Assembly: GCA_003501835.1 (NCBI GenBank)
Contig: DNOU01000081.1
Coordinates: 1 to 6,777 of the forward strand
DNA: 6,777 nt
Source: Anaerolineaceae bacterium
GTDB taxonomy: Bacteria > Chloroflexota > Anaerolineae > Anaerolineales > Anaerolineaceae
Direction: 5' to 3'
Part shown: positions 1 to 5,810 of the stretch, piece after piece
How the letters are laid out: each line of letters starts with the position of its first letter
How positions within the stretch are numbered: position 1 is the first letter of the stretch
The notes under the pieces: generated by a model
Seen by the model: only the letters and a program-made list of their open reading frames with translations
Told to the model about the DNA's origin: nothing
Databases searched by the model: none
Position numbers and translations under genes: made by a program

Positions 1-253
1 CCGGGTCATCCAGCAGCGCGCCGGCTATACTGCCCTTGTACTGCTTCTTCTGGGGAACATCATCCGGCAATTCCAGCCCAGAAAGCTGCTCGTTGATCTC
101 GATATCGCCCTTCACCTTCTTGGCATCTTCAAGAATGTTCGCGACCCTGGTCTTTTCCTCTTCGGTAAAACCACGATCTTCACTCTCTGCCAGCGCGGCG
201 ATCGCCCTGGCGTCTTCGAGCAATTTACGGTATTTTTGAACTAAAAAGCTCAT
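1..253 (-). CDS. HK97-family major capsid protein, N-terminal part (runs off the left edge)
   Basis: The minus-strand frame starting with ATG at 253 stays open to the window edge and gives 84 residues. It begins MSFLVQKYRKLLEDARAIAA and continues with a highly charged helical stretch to about residue 55. This charged helical start, placed right after a prohead protease gene, matches the delta domain of HK97-fold major capsid proteins. In that family the domain acts as a built-in scaffold and is cut away by the prohead protease during maturation. No separate scaffold gene lies between protease and capsid, which fits. The start is supported by an SD-like GAGGTGG at 258-264 with a 4-nt spacer and by a 4-nt ATGA overlap with the protease stop. 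The HK97 fold itself lies outside the window, so the family call rests on the N-terminus and on position. The cleavage site cannot be placed; it may lie at or beyond the last visible residues. Confidence 0.82.
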   Translation of the reverse strand, partial: MSFLVQKYRKLLEDARAIAALAESEDRGFTEEEKTRVANILEDAKKVKGDIEINEQLSGLELPDDVPQKKQYKGSIAGALLDDP

Positions 254-873
254 TTTTCCACCTCATAAATCTGTAGACCAATTTCAACATCGGTCAGAAT
301 CACTTCCGGCGTCAAACCGCTCTCCTTACCGCCGTCAGCGGCCTCAGAGTCGGATCCATCCTCCGGACTTTCATCTTGGGGATCCTCGACAGGGTCCTTA
401 TCCTGGCTTGTCCCCTTGATCGCAACCGTATGGGTGCCGATACCGGCTCCCAATAACACAGGGCTTACCTCATACACGGTCAACTTCTTCAGCAGCCGCA
501 CTGGGCTACCATCCACAACCGCACTCTCAGATTCGTTGATATCGAACCCGTAACTCCACTCCTGCAGCTCAGCCAGGTTCTTCACAGTCTTATACGTCTC
601 CAAACCGGCCTCTGTATCCAGGAAAAACTGTCCATCGACCCAGGCCTTCACATCATCAGAGTGGATCACCCCCTTTCCAACCGGCAAATCGTGCCAGCGA
701 TGCCCCCAGTAAGCAATCCGCACCTGCTGCCCATCCGTAAACGCGCCTGGCAGCGTGATATCACCATCCCGATCAATCACATTCAAAGAGGAAAACACCG
801 CCTGGAACTCACCTGGCAGAACATCATCCCCTTCCTTCAGTTCTATCGCAGCCTGAAAAATTTTCTTATCCAT
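250..873 (-). CDS. HK97-type prohead maturation protease
   Basis: A 207-residue protein of the prohead protease family (HK97 gp4-like, peptidase U35/S78 type). It cleaves capsid delta domains inside the prohead and then itself. Recognisable parts are the N-terminal strand region with DRDGDITLPGAF (residues 34-45), the candidate catalytic His in WGHRWHDLPVGKG (H61, possibly H58), the candidate nucleophile Ser in EWSYGFDI (S107), and YEVSPVLLGAG (134-144). Residues about 153-185 form an acidic low-complexity C-terminal tail, as often seen where these proteases target the prohead interior. I chose ATG at 873 (MDKKIFQ) because AAGGAAAGG lies at 879-887 with a 5-nt spacer. An ATG at 912 gives 13 more residues, but that ATG sits in the loop of a palindromic repeat and its added peptide is entirely repeat-derived. 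The stop overlaps the capsid start as ATGA. Only the last part of the tail varies in a way I cannot interpret. Confidence 0.92.
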   Translation of the reverse strand: MDKKIFQAAIELKEGDDVLPGEFQAVFSSLNVIDRDGDITLPGAFTDGQQVRIAYWGHRWHDLPVGKGVIHSDDVKAWVDGQFFLDTEAGLETYKTVKNLAELQEWSYGFDINESESAVVDGSPVRLLKKLTVYEVSPVLLGAGIGTHTVAIKGTSQDKDPVEDPQDESPEDGSDSEAADGGKESGLTPEVILTDVEIGLQIYEVEK

Positions 874-878
874 ATTTA

Positions 879-887
879 CCTTTCCTT
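879..887 (-). promoter_or_regulatory. Ribosome binding site that decides the protease start
   Basis: The minus strand reads AAGGAAAGG, then TAAAT, then ATG at 873. This good purine-rich SD with a 5-nt spacer supports MDKKIFQ as the true N-terminus. The SD lies at the purine-rich end of palindromic repeat copy A, so the repeat or its flank appears to supply the translation signal of the protease gene. Confidence 0.7.
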
Positions 888-900
888 TTCTCCCTCTTTC

Positions 901-980
901 CTCCTCTCCCATTGGGAGAGGGTTGGGGTGAGGGGCTTCTGGCTGGAGGTGAGGGGTCTTGGGTGAGGGGAAACCTCACC
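901..980. repeat. REP-like palindromic repeat, copy A (portal-protease gap)
   Basis: On the plus strand a palindrome at 903-921 has arms CCTCTCCC and GGGAGAGG around ATT (the A and T can also pair). A G-rich tail follows, with GGTGAGGGG at 927-935, 948-956 and 962-970. The last of these starts a second hairpin: GGTGAGG at 962-968 pairs with CCTCACC at 974-980 across a 5-nt loop. The second hairpin reaches into the end of the portal gene, whose stop codon is at 976-978. Nearly the whole gap between portal and protease is thus repeat material. Core and tail match copies B and C in the same orientation, but the loop differs. Confidence 0.85.
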
Positions 981-3048
981 TCAAATACTCCAGCACACAC
1001 CTGCAATTCACCGTCTCATCCGCCATCCCAAGCGAATCACCCGGCCAGCGTAGCCCGTTTGAAAACTTCTCCCGGATCCCGACCGTCTCACCATCCATAG
1101 ACATATGCGTTTCCCTCGGATTCTTGCTTGTCACGATCCAGCGCTTCATCATGGCCCCGCCTTGCCTTCCAGCGCTGTACGCACCATAATTTGATAGAGA
1201 AGTTACCCTTCCGCTTGCAAATCGGATCGTCCGCACACCCAGCGCCAGCGCAAAAACAGACTCAAGCGCAGCCAGAACATCATTCGACCGCAGCGCCTCA
1301 TCAACCTGCTCATACGTACTCATATTCAGGTTTTCAGCAGCGATCCTAACGTTATTCTCAACATAAATCCGCATCACCTCTTCATTCAACGTGATCCCCA
1401 GCGCAGCTGCCAGCTTCTCAGCCCAGGCCCTTATCGTCTCCCACGTCAACTTTGTAAAATCCTTCGCCACCTCTTCATTCCAGCGCTCATAATCCCAGAT
1501 CAGGTTTATATCCTCCCCCTCCTTTTGTTCCTCTCCCTGTATCCCCCTCTCCCTTCGGGAGAGGGCTGGGGTGAGGGGTAGTGAGGGGGTGTGAGGTGCC
1601 ATCTTCCCCCCAACCTTGCTCATCACGGCCTTCTTCTGCCGCTCAAAGATATTGATTAAAAGCGCTTCCCACTTCGCCTCAAACACACCCCGTAATTTCG
1701 GATCGTACATCCGAAAAACCTCTACCTCTTCTTCCTCCTCTAATTCCTTCACCCTCTCCTGTTTGTTCCTCTCCCTATGGGAGAGGTTAGGTGAGGGGAA
1801 GATGGATTGGGTCAGGGTGGGGTTAGCCTTCCCATCTACATCATTCGGGCTTGCCTGCCCGCCACTGATCACATTCAAAGGCGTCACCAGCTCATCACCG
1901 CCATCCATCCGTGGCAGATTCATCCTGGCACGTCCCTCATTTGCCGTCATCCACGGCCTGCCAATCGCACTCTGCAAACTCTGCGTCTGCGTCTGAAAAT
2001 CACCCTGCAGCTTCTCCTGGATGTTGAACTCCACATACACACCATCCTGGTCAGCAAACTCAGGCAGCACCTGCAGCGCAATCTCCTGCTCAATACTCTC
2101 GCACCACGGCCCCAAAACATCCGTAAACAAATTCTTATGCTGTTCGGTAATATTGCTGAAAGTCGCGTGATCCAAAATTCCAACCAGCGGAGGTGGAATA
2201 TGATATGCCCGCGCGCACTCTTCCCGTGTCAACTTTCGCCCGGACAGGTATTCAGCCTCCTGAGGATTGAACGAAATCGCCTTCCACTGCATCCCCTCTT
2301 CCAGCACAGCCGTCTTACCGGAATTATCCCCGCCCGCATACAGCTCTGAAAACTCACTCTTGAACCGCTGCCTGGCAGTATCTGACCATTCCGGAGCAGT
2401 TGCCGGGCGCTCGATCACCCCCGCCATCCTGGCCGCATTCCCCCAGAAATGTTCCCGGTAATCCCCGGATGCCTGTTCCTCAGCCAGGATCCTGCGCAAA
2501 GTCTCCAGCGGGGATAACCCGCTTACCGCATTCTCCGCGTTATACCCCCTGAAATGCACAATATCTAAAGGATCGTACTTCCTCGGACCATCCGCATAAG
2601 TAATAGTGTATCCGGTAGGATACAAACTCCCGCTAACAGTCACATACACTGGCGGGATCCGCAGCAGCCCATAAAACCCGGTTTCATTGCGCAGCTTCAA
2701 CCAGAAAGCATTATGATATACCCCCAGATCTCCCATCAGGCTTTCCAGCAACCGGTATTGCGTCACCTTATACGATGCAGGCAAGGGCAGATCAAGCAGC
2801 TTCGCAATCCCATGGTCTCGCACCCTCACCCTGTCATCATTCTCCAGCCTCCTGTAAACATGCAGCCCAAGCTGGGCAATATTGCGCGCCAGGAAATCCA
2901 CACATACCCGTACATTCGGCTGGGTTTTATACAGCGTCGAATAATCGTATGAATAACTATCATACAGCGTCAAACTGCGTGAACCGCTCGCGGGCCACCA
3001 GTTGGCGGGCATATCCACCAGGTTCGTTTGGCTGATAATCGTTGTCAT
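976..3048 (-). CDS. Portal protein fused to a MuF-like minor head protein
   Basis: A 690-residue protein. Residues about 1-400 match HK97-type portal proteins, the dodecameric ring at one capsid vertex through which DNA is packaged. Typical parts are TQPNVRVCVDFLARNIAQLGLHVY (from residue 42), DIVHFRGYN (162-170), GLSPLETLRRIL (177-188), and LTREECARAYHIPPPLVG (273-290). Residues about 447-690 look like a Mu gpF-type head morphogenesis protein. The end carries the family pattern: ETHMSMDGETVG (646-657), WPGDS (668-672), then the terminal NCRC (681-684). Portal and MuF proteins are usually neighbouring genes, so this is a fusion, and 690 residues is much longer than the usual 400-500 for a portal. 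The linker holds two palindromic-repeat peptides: PSPNLSHRER (418-427) and LPLTPALSRRERG (490-502), plus a poly-Glu stretch (437-441). ATG at 3048 has AGGTG 5 nt upstream and overlaps the previous stop as ATGA. An internal start at 1710 could yield the MuF part alone. The portal call is firm and the MuF call is good. Confidence 0.92.
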   Translation of the reverse strand: MTTIISQTNLVDMPANWWPASGSRSLTLYDSYSYDYSTLYKTQPNVRVCVDFLARNIAQLGLHVYRRLENDDRVRVRDHGIAKLLDLPLPASYKVTQYRLLESLMGDLGVYHNAFWLKLRNETGFYGLLRIPPVYVTVSGSLYPTGYTITYADGPRKYDPLDIVHFRGYNAENAVSGLSPLETLRRILAEEQASGDYREHFWGNAARMAGVIERPATAPEWSDTARQRFKSEFSELYAGGDNSGKTAVLEEGMQWKAISFNPQEAEYLSGRKLTREECARAYHIPPPLVGILDHATFSNITEQHKNLFTDVLGPWCESIEQEIALQVLPEFADQDGVYVEFNIQEKLQGDFQTQTQSLQSAIGRPWMTANEGRARMNLPRMDGGDELVTPLNVISGGQASPNDVDGKANPTLTQSIFPSPNLSHRERNKQERVKELEEEEEVEVFRMYDPKLRGVFEAKWEALLINIFERQKKAVMSKVGGKMAPHTPSLPLTPALSRRERGIQGEEQKEGEDINLIWDYERWNEEVAKDFTKLTWETIRAWAEKLAAALGITLNEEVMRIYVENNVRIAAENLNMSTYEQVDEALRSNDVLAALESVFALALGVRTIRFASGRVTSLSNYGAYSAGRQGGAMMKRWIVTSKNPRETHMSMDGETVGIREKFSNGLRWPGDSLGMADETVNCRCVLEYLR
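1524..1600. repeat. REP-like palindromic repeat, copy B (in frame in the MuF part)
   Basis: On the plus strand CCCTCTCCC (1545-1553) pairs perfectly with GGGAGAGGG (1557-1565) around TTC. The tail holds three GTGAGG-type units starting at 1571, 1581 and 1591, so a 10-nt period. On the other side the unit extends through TTTGTTCCTCTCCCT (1524-1538), shared exactly with copy C. Read on the minus strand it encodes LPLTPALSRRERG followed by a charged stretch, about residues 483-509 of the portal-MuF protein. The minus strand is open in all three frames across the core, which helps explain how a coding insertion could be tolerated. Confidence 0.88.
1708..1723 (-). promoter_or_regulatory. Candidate internal ribosome binding site and start for a separate MuF protein
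   Basis: Inside the portal-MuF gene, minus-strand AGAGG at 1719-1723 precedes ATG at 1710 (codon 447, MYDPKLRGVFEAKWE) with an 8-nt spacer. More purine-rich sequence lies further upstream. This start falls just after repeat copy C and the poly-Glu stretch, where the minor head domain begins, and would give a free 244-residue protein. Whether it is used cannot be told from sequence. Purine-rich Glu codons also mimic SD sites, so chance is a fair alternative. Confidence 0.4.
1762..1800. repeat. REP-like palindromic repeat, copy C (in frame at the portal/MuF junction)
   Basis: Plus-strand arms CCTCTCCC (1768-1775) and GGGAGAGG (1779-1786) enclose TAT. A shorter tail ends with GTGAGGGG at 1791-1798. 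The flank TTTGTTCCTCTCCCT (1762-1776) is identical to that at 1524-1538 in copy B. On the minus strand it encodes PSPNLSHRER (residues 418-427). The core is read in the same frame as in copy B, giving the shared pattern LSxRER. It lies where the portal ends and the minor head part begins. Confidence 0.85.
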
Positions 3049-3248
3049 CGCAGCACCTGGATAAAATCAACATCACGCTTGAACAAAACCACCTCACCGT
3101 CCATAGGCACCGCCTCACCGCCAGGCTTCAAAATTGCAGCCTGCTTCAAAACAACCTGATCCTGCAGAAAACCCCAGCTCCACATGATCCCGCGGAACGT
3201 ATGGCCCGCCTTCATGTTCACAACCACACCCCTTCTCCGCCTTATCAT
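3045..3248 (-). CDS. Small conserved-position phage protein between terminase and portal, function unknown
   Basis: A 67-residue protein starting MIRRRRGVVVNMKAGHTFRG and ending DVDFIQVLR. I do not recognise the family. It has a basic N-terminus, no clear membrane segment, and alternating hydrophobic and glycine-rich stretches that suggest a small beta-rich fold. The start at 3248 is supported by GGAGG with a short spacer and by the ATGA overlap with the TerL stop. Its own stop overlaps the portal ATG in the same way. An alternative Met at codon 12 (3215) has no comparably placed SD. Being locked by overlaps between TerL and portal argues that it is a real gene with a head-assembly or packaging role, but that is inference from position only. 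Confidence 0.7.
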   Translation of the reverse strand: MIRRRRGVVVNMKAGHTFRGIMWSWGFLQDQVVLKQAAILKPGGEAVPMDGEVVLFKRDVDFIQVLR

Positions 3249-4867
3249 GCCGCCTCCAAACCGCGTGTTTCATACACGCTTTTCTGCTGAACATTCACCC
3301 CCGCAGTCAACGCATCACAGCGCGCTTCCCAGCTCAAAATGGCCGCCATAGCAGCATCAATCTTATGCGGGCTTTCCGGCTGTTCCTTGTAGATGGTCCA
3401 CATCGGCACGCCCTGGTCATCGTGTAAACTGATCTGATGCCTGACCGCATTCCCGATATGCCGCGCCAGGTGCACACTCCCGTCATGGCTTAGCTCACCC
3501 GAAGTGATCGCATTATTGAACGACTTGATTGCATAAGCCATAGCCTTGATCCGGTTTGTCCACCACTCGAATACCCGTTCTTCGCCATACCGGCCACCCC
3601 ATTCAGCTACCAGCGTCTCCCAGTAAGGCGGATCTGCGTACAACCTCCACACCTTCCAGCGCGTAAATGCCTGGGAGATTCGCTCATCCACCTCCGCCAT
3701 AGGAACTTCCCACTCCAAAACATTCTGCGGCCGTTCCCACAGCCCAATCAGGAATTGAAAACCGGTTGCCACCTCAGTACCCACAATCGCAGTCGCATCC
3801 CTCCACCTGGCGCCATCAAAACCAAGCGTGATCAACGCCCCATCCTGGCATACATAATCCGGCTTTACCAGCTTATTCCACTGCTCCAGGTCAAATGCCC
3901 GCTCACTTGCCCGCACCAGGCGGTTAAGCCATACCCGCTCCAGGAAAGTCTTATCAGCAGTCGGGTCATTCCATTGATCAATAATCCCGTCAATATCGCT
4001 CCAGGTCGCAGCCGGCCCGCTTGCCTCAATTACCGCTGCTCGCAAACCCTCCGGAGTGTTCAGATCGTGCTTATCTGAAGCCTGTCGGTGAAAGAAAAAC
4101 AAGCGCGAATCCTCAATCTTCCCGCTCTCCACCTGCCTGGCATAATCCATAGTAGCCTCGGCTACCGAACCCTCACCAGGCGCCGGTGCCGTAGTAATTT
4201 CCAGGCTCCATGCATCTGACATAAATCGTTTCGGTACGTTTGCCAACATAGTTCTATGCGCTGCCCTAAGCGATGGAGTCGTCATCCTATGGGTTTCATC
4301 GAAAATATTAAGAGTAGTACGCGCCCCATCACGCGCATTCGGACTGGTGGCCAAACTAACCGCCTTACCATCCCCATGAATACGCATAATACGCTCGATC
4401 CCAATATCGAAATCATCCGCGATCCTGCTATACTGCAAAATCACCCGTAAAGCGCCATACGCCAGCTCATCTGACTGCTCTTCCGTATACGCCACCATCG
4501 GAATATACGGGTCTGTCACGCTCACCCCAACCGGGTTACCAGCTGCATCAAACCCATCACACCGTACCGGTCCATCCGGGTGCAGCTCAACCGCAGCAAT
4601 CCAGGCTGAAAGCTCGGTTTTGGCAGTACCTTTCCTGAGAGAAATAGCACACCGCTTGAACCGCCTGCGCCCTGCCATCACATGATCAGCCGGGTACACC
4701 TCATACATCCTGTAAATCAGCGCCCGCTTCTCATCATCCAACTTGGCCGGCTCTCCCCGCAGATCTCCCGGGCCAAACACCAGCAACGACTCGATGAAAG
4801 CACAAACCTGCGGCCCCAATGTTGGCCACAGAATCTCATCATGCTTTGGCACCGTCAGAATCGTCAT
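3245..4867 (-). CDS. terL: Terminase large subunit (TerL), packaging ATPase and nuclease
   Basis: A 540-residue packaging motor protein. It docks on the portal, uses ATP to drive DNA into the prohead, and cuts DNA to start and end packaging. The N-terminal ATPase half shows a Walker A-like SLRKGTAKTE (76-85), of the variant kind seen in terminases, and a Walker B LNIFDETH (187-193, acidic pair D190/E191). The C-terminal RNase H-like nuclease half shows LGFDGARWRDATAIV (348-362, first Asp D351), YADPPYW (410-416, D412), and SPHKIDAAMAAI (499-510, D504). These are the three metal-binding acidic positions expected. The length is typical and no frame disruption is seen. ATG at 4867 has GAGGTG 8 nt upstream and overlaps the TerS stop as ATGA. 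The stop overlaps the next gene in the same way. Confidence 0.95.
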   Translation of the reverse strand: MTILTVPKHDEILWPTLGPQVCAFIESLLVFGPGDLRGEPAKLDDEKRALIYRMYEVYPADHVMAGRRRFKRCAISLRKGTAKTELSAWIAAVELHPDGPVRCDGFDAAGNPVGVSVTDPYIPMVAYTEEQSDELAYGALRVILQYSRIADDFDIGIERIMRIHGDGKAVSLATSPNARDGARTTLNIFDETHRMTTPSLRAAHRTMLANVPKRFMSDAWSLEITTAPAPGEGSVAEATMDYARQVESGKIEDSRLFFFHRQASDKHDLNTPEGLRAAVIEASGPAATWSDIDGIIDQWNDPTADKTFLERVWLNRLVRASERAFDLEQWNKLVKPDYVCQDGALITLGFDGARWRDATAIVGTEVATGFQFLIGLWERPQNVLEWEVPMAEVDERISQAFTRWKVWRLYADPPYWETLVAEWGGRYGEERVFEWWTNRIKAMAYAIKSFNNAITSGELSHDGSVHLARHIGNAVRHQISLHDDQGVPMWTIYKEQPESPHKIDAAMAAILSWEARCDALTAGVNVQQKSVYETRGLEAA

Positions 4868-5352
4868 TCCTTATTCACCTCAGGTACGGGCACAGGTTCA
4901 GGCTCGGGTGCCACCACCCACTTCAGCAGATTTCTTGGGTCAACCTCATCCTTATAACTTGGAGGAGCAACAGCAACCCTCCGGTTATCTGATATCTCGC
5001 GGTCATTATCCACAGACCACTGCAACCGGCGCCGGTCGATCGGTGTCAGGCCGAATGCCTGCTGCTCCAGCCTGATCTCTGCTCCCAATTCCTTGCTTGG
5101 CTCCAACCAGAACCGATCAATCAAAATAGCCAGGCGAAACAGCGCGTGCTTGTCAGCCTCTAAAAACTCCTTCGCCATCGGGCTGCGCCACACATCCCGC
5201 CACCACGCAACCGTCATCGGGTGCCAGTCGATCCCAGCCGGCAACGACGGCCGGCGTCTGCGACCATCCGACGCGGCATCAAGCGTAGATTGGGTAGTTA
5301 CCCTGTTTCTACGCTGCCTGATCTTTGGGTCTTTTGGTACTGGTCCTGGCAT
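4864..5352 (-). CDS. terS: Terminase small subunit (TerS)
   Basis: A 162-residue protein directly upstream of TerL. TerS recognises the packaging site on phage DNA and regulates TerL. The start MPGPVPKDPKIRQRRNR, a basic Gly/Pro-rich N-terminus, resembles many TerS proteins of siphophages from Gram-positive bacteria and relatives (P27-like group). A helical middle follows, with W-rich WHPMTVAWWRDVWRSPMAKE (43-62) and EFLEADKHALFRLAILIDRFW (62-82). The end is a Pro/Glu/Val-rich tail, PEPEPVPVPEVNKE. AGGA lies 6 nt before ATG 5352. TerS proteins diverge fast, so the exact family is uncertain, but position and N-terminal style make the role likely. Confidence 0.85.
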   Translation of the reverse strand: MPGPVPKDPKIRQRRNRVTTQSTLDAASDGRRRRPSLPAGIDWHPMTVAWWRDVWRSPMAKEFLEADKHALFRLAILIDRFWLEPSKELGAEIRLEQQAFGLTPIDRRRLQWSVDNDREISDNRRVAVAPPSYKDEVDPRNLLKWVVAPEPEPVPVPEVNKE

Positions 5353-5453
5353 CCCTCATCCTGTACAAATAAATTTTTGATTGCCGCCTCGGTTTTTGCT
5401 CGACATACTTTTAGAGATTTAACAGCCCTTACCCATATAGAAATAAATTCCTA
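5353..5453. other. 101-nt gap between HNH and TerS, candidate cos region
   Basis: This gap is AT-richer than its neighbours and carries no ORF. It breaks the chain of overlapping genes. The 9-mer AAATAAATT occurs at both ends (5367-5375 and 5441-5449). In cos-type phages the cohesive-end site usually lies close to the HNH/TerS genes, so this gap is one of two candidate places here, the other being the leader at 6570-6777. I see no palindrome that would define a nicking site, so the assignment is only positional. Confidence 0.25.
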
Positions 5454-5810
5454 TTAAGCATGTTGCTTTTTCCAGCTCTCACCGGTGGCGGCATGGTGTT
5501 GTCCATGACATTTCTTGCACAATGCAAGCAGGTTGGCTCCTTCATCCTGGCCGCCGTTACGCTTGCGGATAACGTGGTGCGCTATTTCTGCAGGAGCTCC
5601 GCATATCTCACACAATGGATGATCGGCCAGGAATTTATCCCTGACCGCTTTCCATTGCCGGTTATACCCACGCTGTGATGCACTTGGCCGGCGGGCATCA
5701 TGAGTGCGCTCATACTCAGCTTGATGCTTGGGGCACCTTGAAACACCAGGGGTATTGCAAATATTCGGGCACCCTGGGTGCACACAAATACGGGCACTGC
5801 GCCTGGTCAT
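5454..5810 (-). CDS. HNH endonuclease of the phage packaging type
   Basis: A 118-residue nuclease. The N-terminal third has a zinc-knuckle-like set C9, C14, C18, C26 and H29. The HNH domain follows: CEIC (C67, C70), AHHV (H78/H79, catalytic His), N93 in GANLLALC, then C98, C101 and H102 in CKKCHGQHH. In HK97 and many other cos phages, small HNH proteins coded beside the terminase stimulate TerL cutting and are needed for head morphogenesis. The neighbourhood here fits that role rather than a homing endonuclease, and there is no sign of insertion into another gene. ATG at 5810 has AGGA 6 nt upstream and overlaps the previous stop as ATGA. A homing role is less likely but not excluded. Confidence 0.93.
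   Translation of the reverse strand: MTRRSARICVHPGCPNICNTPGVSRCPKHQAEYERTHDARRPSASQRGYNRQWKAVRDKFLADHPLCEICGAPAEIAHHVIRKRNGGQDEGANLLALCKKCHGQHHAATGESWKKQHA

Noticed and set aside
76..85. TerL Walker A variant (RKGTAKTE) as a broken ATPase
   Set aside because: It keeps Lys and Thr at the key places, and variant P-loops are common in TerL. Walker B and the nuclease Asp residues are intact, so no loss of function is implied. The start and end values given here are residue numbers of the protein, not window positions.
661..1349. Plus-strand open frames opposite the protease and portal genes
   Set aside because: They are antisense to well-supported genes, overlap one another, read through the palindromic repeat, and have no recognisable domains or SD sites.
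901..1800. The three palindromes as a CRISPR array or rho-independent terminators
   Set aside because: Spacing is irregular and two copies are inside a coding gene, so it is not CRISPR. No T-run follows the stems on the minus strand, so they are not intrinsic terminators for this operon.
1807..2349. A 180-codon plus-strand frame opposite the portal
   Set aside because: It is the longest antisense frame, but its product is rich in His, Arg, Gln and Leu without any domain, as expected for a shadow frame. The minus-strand portal is firmly identified.
5367..5449. Direct repeat AAATAAATT at both ends of the HNH-TerS gap
   Set aside because: Nine AT-only bases in an AT-rich gap can easily repeat by chance. 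I see no matching insertion boundary, so it is mentioned only within the gap entry.
5582..5797. A 71-codon minus-strand frame overlapping the HNH gene
   Set aside because: It lies wholly inside the HNH gene in another frame and shows no family features, while the HNH frame has all its Cys/His ligands.
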